Source: Gracilaria domingensis (Eukaryota > Rhodophyta > Florideophyceae > Gracilariales > Gracilariaceae). Taken from it: DNA of 64,000 bases. Location: contig VCMS01000308.1 of assembly GCA_022539475.1 (NCBI GenBank), forward strand, positions 1 to 64,000, given 5' to 3'. How positions within the stretch are numbered: the stretch's first letter is position 1; each line of letters begins with the position of its first letter. The translations under genes and the position numbers were made by a program. Below the pieces are notes generated by a model. That model made no database searches. It worked only from the letters and a program-made list of their open reading frames with translations, and was not told the DNA's origin. This document shows positions 22,320 through 33,988 of this stretch, in pieces.

Positions 22320-23208
22320 TGTAGAGCAAAACCCCTTTTTGCGGGGACAGCCGCTTATGGCGACTCATAGTTATTAGATCGGTTGGGACAGTAACACCCT
22401 CGGTTATGAGTATTGATAGGGAGGATTCGCCCAATGTGAGAATGCACCGGAGAGGGGTATGGTTTCCGGATCCGTGTAGTGTGGCGGCCCTCGGCGGACG
22501 CCCCGTGAGTCAAGGTGGTACAGTGAGGCACACGTGGCTAGTACTGGCCACAGTTCCAGCAATGACTAGTAGTCTAGAGTACCTTAGTGCCAGTACTTAG
22601 GCGACGGCGACCGCCGTCGCCTCCACTAAGTAAACCCCAACAAGGGGATTCTTAGCTCTAACTAGCTCCGTGGGTGACCGATTCAACTCCATTCAGGATG
22701 GCATCGCCACCATTCCGGTGTAGGTATCCCCCCCTTGCCCGCCGAGGAACCACTGTCTGTACACTACGGTGCTACTCCCTGTTTCTATTGTTTCTTTCTG
22801 TGTTCTTATTTCTACATCGTTTACCCACGGTTGTGGTGTGTTCCTCCGTGTGCGTACAGGTTTATTTAGCGCTGTCTTCGCCATCCACCTGCGTTCCCCG
22901 TGCTGGTGTCCCGTATACACGGCCCGGTCCACCGAATTTTCTCCTTCATTCCCACCGCTAACGCGGATCTTTCCATTCCTGTGGTATGCCCTTCACACTT
23001 GGGCCCGCCACCTCGGTGGATTCCCCGACTTCACCTCTGTCTTTAAGGCAGGGAGAGGTCGCCCCGAGTTACGCCCGGCACGTGTCGACATCAACGGAGG
23101 GCTCTCCCACTCAGCCGCCCGACATAGAGAGCAAGGCTGAACACCTTTAATGTTTACCGCGCACGCGGGTGGTTTCTGTCTCCGCCCGTGGAGGGGTTTT
23201 GCACTACA
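22320..23208 (+). repeat. 3' LTR of E2 (family B)
   Basis: 889 bp, TGTAGAGCAAAACCCC to GGGGTTTTGCACTACA, a 16-base near-perfect terminal inverted repeat. It carries the palindrome (22600-22621), AGTAAAC (22629-22635), the small stem CCCC/GGGG and AGCTCTA. Confidence 0.9.
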
Positions 23209-24095
23209 CTAGCAACTTCCGTTCGTTTGTTTTCTTCCGTTGCGGTGCGCGGAGCGGCCAGAGCAAATTCCACAGCGGAGCGAGCGGAGGCAACCGAGCG
23301 AAGTGAAGGAGCCGAAGTAAGCGAAGCGAAGACAAAGTAAAGAAGTTTATCCATCTATGAGTGAGTCAGGGTCGTCTTCTTCATTTTTTTGAGTTGCTAA
23401 GGCAGCCAAGTTGGCTTCGTATCGCGCACGTAATTGCAAAGTATATCTTCGTCGCCTTATCTGCCCGTTCCAAAGTAGCGCGGTGGTGTTACACGCAACC
23501 GGGAAAAGAGCTTTCTCGAACAACCAACTGCCGAGAAACAGTCAAAAGCGGTGTTTTAGGAATCTGATACCGCACTCATTCACCTTCCTTTGTTTTCGAA
23601 TTCCTTTGTTATGAACGGAACGATACATCTATGTGGTGCTCTCATTGCGCTTATATGGAAGAACAAGAGCTCCGCTCCGGGAAATACGCATTTCCGCCAT
23701 ACGATGCTTCCCCGGAGACAAAAACCATGCCGGATTACGAAACACCTCGGAACTCGTTTACATGTTGCGACCATTTTCAGCTCCTTTGTCTGATATTTCT
23801 GGTCAAATGAACCTGCCAAACAATCACTACACGCAAGAACGGACCAAACATGGCACTTTTTATACCCATCATAAGCGTTTTCTTGCTCAGAGTTGTCCTT
23901 AAGGCGCCAGCGCTTGGACTTCTTCCCATCGAGCTGATTCGTTTTAGGGTGTGATAATATTGCTATTTCACCCAAAACAGTAGGACTATTATCCCTCTCG
24001 CATTCTCCATTTAGATTTTGTGCCGAATGAGCGGAGTGAAGTCAAACGGTGGGGTCCAGAGATGACAGGACTCGTTGTCCCAGCGGTGGCGTAGG
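23209..24095. other. Region without a recognised gene
   Basis: A minus-strand frame of 131 codons (23580-23975, Cys-rich, with KCHVWSVLACSDC) might be a fragment of a transposase or zinc-binding protein, but I cannot place it. The remainder shows nothing. Confidence 0.4.
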
Positions 24096-25045
24096 TCAGT
24101 TAATATGAACTTCTTCCTGGTGGGTAACTGTTCCCAGAGGGTCGGTGCCAAAAACGTGGCGGTATAACTCGTATTCGGAGCGCAATGCAGCTACCAATTC
24201 GTTCGTGGCTCTTTTGTCTCGCGGTAGCCACGTCGTCGACAGTCTGTCGGCGAACCGGTTCAGTGCGCTCGGGAGCAATTGTGCCTGTATTTGCACACCC
24301 AGAATTTGCAGGGGTCTGTGAAGCTTTCTCAGCTCCGCCATCATTGGCCTCGACGCCGACACCATTTCATTGAGCACCAATGCAACTGCCTGATTTTCCT
24401 CCTGAACCAGAAGTTGAGACATCCGTTCCGACTTGACGAAATGCGCGAAATGTTTGCTGAAGAGCAGGCGCACAGATCGCAATTCTCTCAGAGAGATTGA
24501 CAAGTTCCGATCCTCCGTCGTTCACAGGCCACGACCTTCCCAAGAACCGGGACTCCCTGGCTTGCCGTCTGTGCCAAGCGTACCGCCGTATCCTAAGTGT
24601 GCTGCGTCGCTGTGCATGCAAGCCTGGGGCTGCGGCTGGTGTAACGGGCCACATACTTCTCTGATAAATGAGCGCCAATAGCGTAGATCGCGATGCGCCT
24701 GGCGCGAAAAAGTACCCGCTTCGCTCTTTCGTCCTTCTTCAGGGACGACGAGATTTCGTCGTAAAGAGAGCGTGTATGAAACCGAGACAGGGGAAAATCC
24801 AGTGAGAGTGACACGCGGACACCGCGGAAGTGCCGCAGGAGTTCGAGCGGGACCAGACGACGGTGCAACAGCGCGGAGCGTAGCAACTGCTTTGCGATGT
24901 GGAAAGTCACGAAAGTGAGTTCAATCTCGTGACTTTCGAGGGAATCACTGAGACTATCATCAGTTCCGTTACTATGTGGAAGCCCAAGTGCTCCAATCGC
25001 TTTGTTCCCTTCCAGCAGCTCTTCGAAGGGTGTCGCACTATGCAA
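24096..25045 (-). pseudogene. DIRS-like retroelement fragment: RT end and RNase H
   Basis: Reads on the minus strand with a frameshift and one TGA. First comes an RT thumb-like segment (VSLSLDFPLSRFHTRSLYDEI), then RDLRYWRSFI, then the first RNase H strand HSDAAHLGYGGTLGTDGKPG with its catalytic Asp. After the TGA follow SISLRELRSVRLLF (catalytic Glu) and NQAVALVLNEMVSASRPMMA to LNRFADRLS. This arrangement is typical of RNase H in DIRS/Ngaro-type retrotransposons. The polymerase core, a tyrosine recombinase and terminal repeats were not found, so only a fragment remains. Confidence 0.7.
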
Positions 25046-26039
25046 TACCTCAAATACGGTACTGTGTTCTATATTTGCTGTATACAGCGGTCGGATACTA
25101 GTACGTTGTATTGAATTTAAACATTCTTCGAACAGCGTCCAGTTTGTGCGTTCCGTCCGATTCTGAGCCTTGTTTTCTTCGGTTTGAAGCTTTAATTTCG
25201 TGCTTTAAACGGTGTGTGCTGGTGTGGGTGTGCGCGGTTTATGAAATTTAGGGTGCTGCTTCTGGAACGATTTTAATCTTTTGCGATGTCTTCCTGGCTC
25301 ATAATTTAATATTGATGAGCCAAAAAAGCAAGCGTTTCTTCATTTGTAAGTTAAGGACCACAAAACATTTCAATGATGAGTCGGGAGCCTGAGACTGTTA
25401 GATTTCTGCGTAAAGATTGTGTTCATTGTTTTTAATAAGTTTGAGTATCGGCGCGTTTATAGTGTTTGTAGTATGGATTTTAGGCAGACTATACGACTTC
25501 GGTATCTATAAAAGTTCGCAAATGTATATAAATTTAGTTTACTTTATAGGCCATATATCTCTGGGTGGTTTTAGCTTTTGTGGCTTCATTGCTGTTACAG
25601 ATGGTTCATGCTTGTCTGTCACGATAACCATTTAAAATGCTCTAGTACGTGTAAAGGGCTCTGAGATACCAATGAAACAAATTCTGAATCCTTTTAATTT
25701 TTGCAGACTGTACTAGGTGACTACAATAAGTTTTGTGCAAATTGGCTTTCGTAAACTCTCTGAAATTTTGAATTTGGCTCTAAAACTTTTGTTTGAAAGT
25801 TAGATAACGGTTTGCTATTTGGTTATAAGATTGTGTTTTAAGTTTAGTACAAATGGCAATACTTTTTTATTTCGGCTTCCGTTTTAAGTTGAATTCGGCT
25901 TTTGCCAATAGTACTGCTGATTGTTTTTGAGCTTCAGTGCACACCGCCGTTTTAGGCGGGTACCGTATAGTTCCTGGTTTCTGTTGGGTTTGTCACCATT
26001 CGCGTTATTGTACTGCAAGAATGGCGTCTAGACTATATT
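25046..26039. other. AT-rich region without a recognised gene
   Basis: Clearly more AT-rich than its surroundings, with only short frames. I see no gene, repeat or RNA here. Confidence 0.55.
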
Positions 26040-26180
26040 TTAACCATTTTGTCCCTGAACACTAAGGTGTTGAGATAGCAATAACAATGAAGAACGATTG
26101 GGCTAAATTTGGATTCATTGGAGGCAGTTTTGCCTTGTGTGCTAACGGCTTATCTCTGGCCCACCAGCGATAAGCAAGCC

Positions 26181-26501
26181 TGTTCTACGTTGCACTTCTG
26201 GGCGCGTGGCCCAAGTGCGCGCTCGCTTCCGTCGCCGAACGTTTTCCGTTGCGCTGCTCTATTGAACTCGCGGAAGCTCGCGGTAGCTCCCGGCGGGGAG
26301 CTCGCGGAACAGATATTCGACATTTAGGATAGCAGTAACGCTTTACAATAAACGAGGCGCTGTCTGGCCGCAGTGGTTGACTGCAGGACTGGACAGAGGG
26401 AAGTCCTTCTTCCCCAATTCATAGTAGTCTGCCCTAGACAGCGAAGCGATCGGTCGACTGTGCTGTTGCTTGTCACGCGCCTCTTACGTCTGTCTGCCTC
26501 A
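26181..26501 (+). repeat. 5' LTR of the copia element
   Basis: About 321 bp, TGTTCTACG...CTGCCTCA. It aligns over its whole length with 33665-33988, including the GC-rich block GCTCGCGGTAGCTCCCGG and TTTACAATAAA. Confidence 0.85.
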
Positions 26502-26514
26502 GTTATGGGCCCAG
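26502..26514 (+). promoter_or_regulatory. Primer-binding site matching the initiator-tRNA anticodon arm
   Basis: GTTATGGGCCCAG directly follows the LTR. It is exactly complementary to CTGGGCCCATAAC, the anticodon stem-loop of eukaryotic initiator Met-tRNA. Drosophila copia and yeast Ty5 are known to prime with such a half-tRNA. The gag ATG lies inside this site (26505-26507). Confidence 0.85.
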
Positions 26515-27832
26515 AATCGAACGCATCAGCCATGTCTACCTTTCACGATGTACCAAGCTTTGAACCCGCCAAAGACTTACTACAGTGGCGCCGTGACGTA
26601 ACCGAAGGGGTCGACACTGTCCGTTTTGCAGCGGAAAAAGGACCAGACAAGAAGTACAAAACCATGTACACAATTCTTGGTCTCCTTCTTGTTGAGCGTG
26701 GATTACCCCTTGCTCAGAAGAGCATTGTCGAGGAAGTCGAGGAAGCTCAGGCAAAAGGGAGAATAGACCTCGGTCAAAAAGACCAGATCCAAGCCGTGCA
26801 GGAAATTGTCGACCTTGTGGCGGTCGATCCACCAATTTCGATGGTGAACCGCCTGATCTCGTCGTTTAATCGTGTTTTGAGCCGCCGCCGTAGGAAAACG
26901 AAGACTTGGTAGCTTTCGTTGATCGCTTTCGAGGCTTAGCTTCGCAGCATCTCATACATGCCGGCTTCGAATCTTCCACGCACATTGGAGAAGTGTTGGT
27001 AATAACATTGATCAATAATGCCAACTTCCCCGAAAACACCCTTCACAATGCGGTGTTGCAGCTCTTTTCTCAAGCACAGTCTCGCGCTGAGCATGGTCAG
27101 ATTGCAATCGATGGAGGTATCGTTCCTTTTACAGTCATCCAGAAGATAAGAAACATCTTCGATTCGCTTGTCCAGACTTTGGAACCGATGGAAATCCCGG
27201 AAACGCTTGAGACGATGCAGTCAAACTTTCCAGACTATCGTCGAAAGGTCAAAGACGCGTCTGATGCTCTGGCTCTGCAACTCTCTCGACTTCTTCAGCG
27301 CAGAGGAGACAGCAAACCGGAGAACATCAAAGCTATTGCCAAACCGGCAGCTTCCCGGGTTGTTCTTCATCTTGATGACGCCGTTTCCGACCTCTATTCT
27401 TTTTATTCGGCGATGAAGCAGGCCACGAACGAACAATCTCGCAATGATATCGAGGCCATGGTGCAGCAATGGGTTCAAAAAGCTCTTCTCTCTTATGTTG
27501 TGCATCCTTCTGAACCTCAGCAGCCTGCGGAGGATACGGCTGCTGGAGGTAACAAGAAGAGGACCAAGAAGAAGAGAGGCGGAGGTGAGTCCTCAAGCCG
27601 TAGTGGTGACCCGTCTAGCCCTCCTGCAAAGCGCCATAATAGTAAGAAGGGGCTCTGTTTCGACTGCGGCTCCAACCAACACTGTCGTAACTCTAAGGAG
27701 TGCAAGTACAAGAACAGTGAGACGTACCTACAGAGAATGGTTCACCGAGAGAAGGAATCGTGCCAGAAGCACTCTCAATATGATGGTTTTTTTCGCCGAT
27801 ACTCCACACCTTCGAACGCTAATCGAGCTTGA
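26505..27832 (+). pseudogene. gag: Copia gag, one frameshift
   Basis: Starts at the ATG within the primer site; one frameshift near 26890-26905 joins two open parts (26505-26912 and from about 26897 to 27832). The protein is mostly helical, with a basic segment KKRTKKKRGGG and a C-terminal zinc-knuckle variant C-FD-C-GSNQ-H-CRNSKE-C (one spacing longer than the usual CX2CX4HX4C). It would form the virus-like particle and bind element RNA. Confidence 0.8.
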
Positions 27833-30800
27833 TATGTAGACGTGGAAGCCCCTAAACGAGAAAGTGAAGCCGAGGACCCGCACCCGATCCTTGACATTGG
27901 CTGCCCCCGTAGCGTTGGTGGTGTTCATGCTGCCGCCCGCATCGCTTCCTCACTCGGTATCCCAATCAAGCTTCGTCCCCTCGACCGTCAGCCATTCTAT
28001 CATGGTCACGGCGTGAACTAAGATGACGCCCGTTTGGCATTCGCGATCTGGGACCTCCCTTTAACGGATGTCGACGGCCGTCTGTGCTTTCTCCCGATCT
28101 ATGTAGTGGAGGGAGATGGTTTTCTCCTCGTTGGAAACTCCCTTCCGCATCAATCGAACCTGTTGGGAAATGAACGGCTGATGGTAGTACCCAAGGGAGT
28201 TCTGTCCAATTCTGAGCTCCGTCTTTAGACGTACAATTTGCGTCTTCCTGGCGATCCAGAGGACACATCCGAACAAAACTGCTGGTTGTACCTAGTACGA
28301 AAGAAGCAATTTCATCGTACTTCGCTGCCTACAGAGATCTCGCGTCACGATCGACCGCACGGGAGCTCAAGAAGAAGTACTCGGACCACAAGGTGTGCCG
28401 TCGGTTTGCTGCTAAGTTGCATGGCTTCACTCACATGACAGTTGATGACATGAAATAAATCTGTCGCCGTGCCGACGTCTTCACACCGGTACTTCAACAA
28501 GCACTCCAAGCCGTAGTGGATAAGTATACCACTTGTCGGTCTATCGGGCGTCCATTGTCTTCGAGGAAGGTGTCATTTCGGCGACTCCTAGTCCCGTTCA
28601 ACAGCCATGTGCAGATCGACTTCTTATTTATCTCTGAGATGGAGAACTTCCGATCTTGCATATGATCGACATTTCTTCCGGGTTCTCTATCACCGCTATG
28701 CTGGAGACGAGGGAAATCAGTGAAGTCAAAATCGCTTTCGAGCAACAGTTGGGCAATGTGGATGGCCCCCCGAGTTCACTATCAGGTGACCCGGAGTTCG
28801 ACAAGGGCACATTCAAGAATTTCCTTGATGCCCACTCTATTACGTTGGAGCCGCGTCCTGCACGGCGGCATAATAAGATCTGCGTGGTCGAGTCGAAGAA
28901 CGAAATTGTGAAGCTCATTGCTATCAGGCTCTTGCGTGATGCGAGCTATTTTTGAGCATTGCGCAACACCCAGTTCACCTACGCGTAGATCCTCTCCCGC
29001 GCGACATTCATAAGCAATTGCATGTATAGAGGTCGCAAGATGAGCAGTTTCAAACTTGTTCGGGGTTACACCCCGAGCCTCATGGGCTTGCCACAATCGC
29101 ATACGGCTGTGGAGCTTCTCGACGCCTAACAAGAGCAAGTGGCCAGGAGAGCAATACAAACACTTGACAAGACGAGGAACATTCATATCCTCATGCAATC
29201 TCACTTCCCGAAGAACACTTTCGTGAACTACTTCAAGCGCGGACCCAAGTTTGGTGTCTGGAAAGTGGGATACGTACGCGAAGCAAAAGAAAATTCCTCA
29301 AATGAGCAACACAATGGTCCAAGAATTCGCGCGGCGTACGAGGATGTGAGACTCGTCCCTAAGTCAGCCCTCCTGGTCGAGCTGGATCAAATAGGTTACA
29401 CCTCGCCACTATCTCACGGCATCGTCGAAGTGGCAGAAGTGCCGGAAGTGCCAAGCGGTGATGCATTCCAGCCGCCCGTTGTTTCAAGAGCAGAAGTGAG
29501 CGAGGAACCACCAAAGCGACAGCAGCTGCGTAAGGATTCCATCGACGTCTTAATTAACGATGAACCCACTCTGTGATCCCACCACCACAACTTATGCTCG
29601 CTGCTTGGTGGTGAGCAACCGAAGGTCATTGAATTTTCTGAGAGATATATAGGTTCTCCGTACGATCTTCCTAGACCAGAAAAGGACATCGGACCGACCA
29701 AAATCACCAACATTCTTCCTCCAGCACAGTTGAAATCTGCCGAGGAGGAGATCTTGTCTGATACTATGAAGATGATGGGCAAGGACCATGTGTCCGAATC
29801 GCAAACGGAGTTCCTCCCACGATGGGTCGTGGACAAAGCGATTTCCAAGGAAACGGAGGTGTACCATGGTCGTTACAATGTAGTTCAGTGCTCTGCTTTG
29901 CCGACGTATGCAAATGTTGTGACGTCCCACCATTTCTTTTACATTAAGGATGATGGTGAGCGCGGTTCCCTTCGCCTCAAATGTCGCCTGACCCCACACT
30001 GCAACAGAGATAAGGAAAAGGATGGTATCCGCAAGGATTCTTCTTCCGCCCAGTTCTCTATAATTCGCACGGTTCTTTCTCTTGCGGCCACGCTTGGACT
30101 ACCATTGGCTACCCTCGACATCAAGGGTGCATATCTCCAGGGTGGAGACTTGAAAAGGGACATCTTCATGGTTCCCCCGAAGGGATGGGCGAAACCACAC
30201 CATATTTGGAAGCTACTAGCCCCAACGTATGCCCTCGTAGAATCGAGGCGTCTATGGCAACAGCTGTTGAGAAGTGGCTGTCTGACGAAAAGTTTAAGAC
30301 CATTCCGGGATTGCCTCAGCTGTTTGTTCTTAGAAATGCTGATGGCAACATCAAGATCGCCACGGCCAAATTCGTGGACGATATGCTCCTCGCTGGCTCA
30401 GTACCCGCCTTAGAGAGCTTCCATAGTGCCATTGCGAAGCGGTTCACAGTCGAAAAGTTTGATACTTCTCGCAACCAAATCTTCAACTGTCTACGTATAA
30501 ACCCTAAGGATGATGGCTCTATTTCTCTGAACATGACTGAATTCATGGCCAGCATTCACAAGCTTGACATCGCGCGAGAGCGCCGCAAGAAGTATGAATC
30601 CCCATGCACGAGTGAAGAGAGAACTCGGTTCCTTGGCCTCACCGGATGCTTGAATTTCCAAGGCCACGGTATACTTTCTCAAGCCTCCTTCGCCTCCAGT
30701 TACCTACAGCACCGCACCGCGAGGCTAATGTTCTCTGACGTGATTCTCGCTAACCAAGTTTTGGGGGAAATCCAGACACTCAAGCCCGAACTGTTCTATC

Positions 30801-31375
30801 GCTGCCCACCGTCGCTCGCAATTTCCCCGCGATACCTCGCATTCTCGGACGCGAGTCAAGGTAAGGGCTTTTATGGGCAAACGGGCTACTTATCGGGGCT
30901 ATTTATGCCTGGGGGGTGGAGAGGCTTTCACGTCCTTGATTGGACGAGCACCAAGCAGTCAAATGTTTCCTTCAGTTCGATTGGTGCTGAGATCTTAGCT
31001 GCTGCACATTCTGCAGATAGAGGTTCTTCGATGTCATCGGCAATTGTCGACATGTACAAACCCCCAGGCGATCTTCCGTTTGTGTTAACCGTCGACTCTG
31101 AAGACCTTTACTCCACGAGCACCACTTTGCACAAAGGCAAAGATTATCGTCTTATGCCCACGGTGGCAATTTTTCGTGGCTCCTTCGAAACGGGTGAGAT
31201 CACTGTGCTGCAGTGGATACGCGGACCTCAAAACCTCGCGGATGCGTTGACGAAAAGGAACGTTGCTACGTTCCGCAAGCTCAGTGAAGTGATGTGCACT
31301 GGATTTCTGATAGACACCGTGTTGCAAAACGCGAAGAGAGTTTCCCACAAGAACCAAGCAACCGAAGCGTCCTAA
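27833..31375 (+). pseudogene. pol: Copia pol: protease, integrase, RT, RNase H
   Basis: Protease site ILDIGCPRSVGG (about 27890-27925), with Ile where DTG/DSG normally has Thr/Ser. Integrase pieces: HVQIDFLFIS (about 28608), MIDISSGFS (28659), LSGDPEFDKG (about 28780) and VVESKNE (about 28885). RT from about 29860 (YHGRYNVVQCSALPTYANVV) with DIKGAYLQGG carrying a catalytic Asp, then a frameshift near 30240. The second RT Asp pair is in FVDDMLLAG (30375-30400). RNase H: AFSDASQGKGFYG (about 30840), SSIGAEILAAAHS and NLADALTKRN, stop at 31373-31375. Several stops interrupt 28000-29000. Confidence 0.85.
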
Positions 31376-31533
31376 AAAGGTTGTGCACTCTGGCTTTACA
31401 AAGTTTATGAGGAGCGTCTAGCACGCCCGTTATTACCTCGGCTCTTTGCAAAGAATTCCAGCTTTCTAAGTTCCATGACTCTCACTGCCTCCTCTACTTT
31501 GCCGACGCAGGCACACAAGGCCTCGTAGAAGCA

Positions 31534-32959
31534 TTAAAGTGAACATGGCTCAACTGCGTCCAGAATCTGCTTCTTTTCGGCATCCACACAAAGAACATGA
31601 TCCAGGTTTGTGGCTCGGATTCGCACTATGTACACGCCGGTAGGTTGTGTCACTACCCGTTGCAGCTTGTTCACATCATGAGGCAGACCTTTCACGTTGT
31701 TGAGTCTTAGATGCGCAGCCGATTTCTGCAGCCATGTTCCTATATCCGCAAAGTTCATTAGCGGAGGAATGTGGGCTGCTAGTAATGTACAATTGCTGTA
31801 TCGCGTTCCTGCAAGTCGTTCTGCCGCATTGATGATCGAGGCTTGCATGCAGAAGTTCTGCGTTTCCAATATCATCATGTGCTCATCATTCATCCGATGC
31901 TTTATAGTCAGTTCAAAGTGTGGTCGATGGCCTCGACTGGACACTCGGACTGGCCGGTGGGGATGTGCCACGCAAAATTGGTCTATGGCGTCAACCGCAA
32001 GATGCGTTCGTTGCGGCATTAATGACACACGGCCACCAGAGCGCTGAATTCTACGCTCCATCGGCCTGTTTCATGTACCCTGGTTAATCAGGGCCGCGTT
32101 CAGACCCGCTACATGCAGGCGGTTAAGGCTCACCTTTCTCCAGTCCCAGTAGGGCTCGTCACGGTGGCAGGCAAAGTGGCCTGGTCTGCGGTACCGCCTC
32201 ACCTTAAAAGGACCCGGTATCTGGCAGTCCTTTTCGATGAACTGTGTTTCATCGATCGACCACGATTCCCCATCCTGTTCATCGTAGAGACCGTATCGTT
32301 GCCCAATGTCATGAGTCAGGCGCACCCCCGGCCTTACGGAACACCAACTGTAGAGTGCTTCCCCGAGCACCGATCTGCATTCACGGGCGGGAAACACACG
32401 CTCCGCCGTGGTAACGTGTTCAATGCGGTACATATTGTGGTTGTTGTGAGGCATAAGTGGGATTCCGAGAATATTCTCGAAGGTCGAAATCGCTTCCGAT
32501 GTCTCTCCAAAACGTTCATCCTCTTGATCGCTATCCGGATAATCCGTGACGAGAAAAAATCGTCACCTGCGCTCTCTTCTTGGGTACCTTCGCGCACGTC
32601 CAACCGCTGGTATTTAAGATGTTTGCTGCACTCCGCGGCTCTGATATCGGCGTGCTGTGCCGTGGCCAGCCCGCGCAGAGCGGTTTGATATCGTCCTACA
32701 AGGGCGTCCAACTCGTGCAAGATGCTGAGCGTTACCAACCCGGGGAGGCCTATTTGCGGTTTCCTCGACAACGCTGGAAAACGCCCGCTGTTTGAAGGTG
32801 TCCGCATTTGAACGGCATTTTGCATGGCCGCCCATGGTTCTCTTGAAGAACAGTAGAAACGTTCGATGTTGAGCACGCGCTACAGACAACGTTTGTGAGC
32901 TCCCCGCTTTCAGTGCGTGTTGCGCGTCTCGTCGTCTCGCCCTTCGCCCGTGCCTGCAA
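31534..32959 (-). pseudogene. Antisense module of the copia element, possible cysteine hydrolase
   Basis: Lies opposite to gag-pol between RNase H and 3' LTR. Reading on the minus strand: a Cys-rich start (about 32900-32800, VCSAC ... CKMPFKCGH), then a charged helical part (32876-32334). After a frameshift comes one frame from 32454 to 31534 broken only by a TGA at 32071-32073. The last part has FCMQASIINAA, then YIVRIRATNLDHVLCVDA and ILDAVE. This is a Cys ... His ... Asp order like papain-fold peptidases, but I cannot assign a family. Could be a captured host gene, a nested element, or an antisense accessory gene like that of E1. Confidence 0.5.
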
Positions 32960-32973
32960 AGGCTGGAGCGCAC

Positions 32974-33471
32974 CGCGGCGTGCCGATCGCTTGCGTGTTT
33001 GGCGGGCTAGACAGTGGCTATGCCATTGCCTGCCCCCTGTCTCGGTTTGTAGACGAGGGCGGCGGTAAACTGCGACATTGGGTGTTCCACAAAGAACAGA
33101 GGACTCTGGTGGGACTGTTTTAGTACAGCCTTTGGTGACAAAGGTTTCAAACTGGCGTTGAGATGCTGAGACGCTTGGGCAACCACAGTGGTTCGAAATA
33201 TTTTCGCGCGCTGTCAGCGCGGCCGCCTTTCACGGGGTCGTTCTCTATGTTCTTCTGGCATCCCCGCAGCGCTGCCACTCTGAGATATATCTGTCATGGC
33301 TGTGACTTTTATGTACATAGTATCGAACATATGTGTTCACTGTTTGGACTACTGTTTTTCCGTGGAGGAGTCTGGATGATTTTCCGCGCTGCTTGCTGGT
33401 CTCTTATAACGCCCGCGTATACGTTGGTTGGCATGAATGCTCGGCATTCGTCGCAATCGTTGGCTACCGCG
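32974..33471. other. Non-coding part of the copia 3' internal region
   Basis: No gene I can support. It separates the antisense module from the minisatellite and 3' LTR. Confidence 0.5.
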
Positions 33472-33617
33472 GCTGCTTCGTGTCATTCGCTTGCTTTCTT
33501 CGCTGCTTCGTTTTGCTCGCTTGCTTTCGTCGTTGCTTCATGTCGCTCGCTTGCTCTCGTCTCTGCTTTGTTTCGCCTGCTCATGATCGCTGCTGCTTCG
33601 ATTCGCTTGCTATTGTC
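33472..33617 (+). repeat. About 30-bp pyrimidine-rich minisatellite next to the copia 3' LTR
   Basis: Five imperfect units of the type GCTGCTTCGTTTCGCTCGC TTGCTTTCGTC at 33472, 33502, 33532, 33562 and 33589. The minus strand is purine-rich. Resembles, in composition, the degenerate array at 41935-42730. Confidence 0.8.
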
Positions 33618-33664
33618 GCTGCTCGCCGTCGTCTCGGGGTTGTCTACGGCGAGCGGGGTGTGCG

Positions 33665-33988
33665 TGCTACGTTGCACTTCTGGGCGCGTCGCCCAAGTGC
33701 GCGCTCGCTTTCGTCGCCGAACGCTTTGCGTCGCGCTGCTCCGTTGAGCTCGCGGGAGCTCGCGGTAGCTCCCGGCGGGGAGCTCGCAGAACAGAGATTC
33801 GGCACTTAGGATAGGAGTAACGGAGACCTTTACAATAAATGAGGCGCTGTCCTGCCGCAGAGGACGTCTGCAGGACTGGACGGAGGGGACGCCTTCTTCC
33901 CAAATTCCTAGTAATCTGCACTGGACAGCGAAGCGTTCGCTCGACTGTTCCGTTGCTTGACACGCGCCTATTACCTCTGTCTGTCTCG
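33665..33988 (+). repeat. 3' LTR of the copia element
   Basis: About 324 bp, aligned with the 5' LTR; begins TGCTACGTTGC (exact first base uncertain by a few) and ends CTGTCTCG directly before the AAGCC duplication. A polypurine-like GGCGAGCGGGGTG precedes it. Confidence 0.82.

Larger units (their letters stand above)
11103..23208 (+). mobile_element. Ty3/gypsy element E2, complete but decayed
   Basis: Order: 5' LTR (family B, split by a solo LTR), primer-binding site, gag, protease-RT-RNase H-integrase-chromodomain, antisense ORF remnant, polypurine tract (CCTCAGGAGGATGAGA, about 22304-22319), 3' LTR. Flanks TTAGC (11098-11102) and CTAGC (23209-23213) look like a 5-bp target duplication with one change. 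Many stops and frameshifts show it is dead. Confidence 0.92.
26181..33988 (+). mobile_element. Complete Ty1/copia element with extra antisense module
   Basis: 7.8 kb bounded by LTRs 26181-26501 and about 33665-33988, with a perfect 5-bp target duplication AAGCC (26176-26180 and 33989-33993). Order: LTR, half-tRNA primer site, gag, protease, integrase, RT, RNase H, then about 2.2 kb holding minus-strand coding remnants and a minisatellite, then LTR. Integrase before RT defines copia. Frameshifts and stops show it is inactive. Confidence 0.88.
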
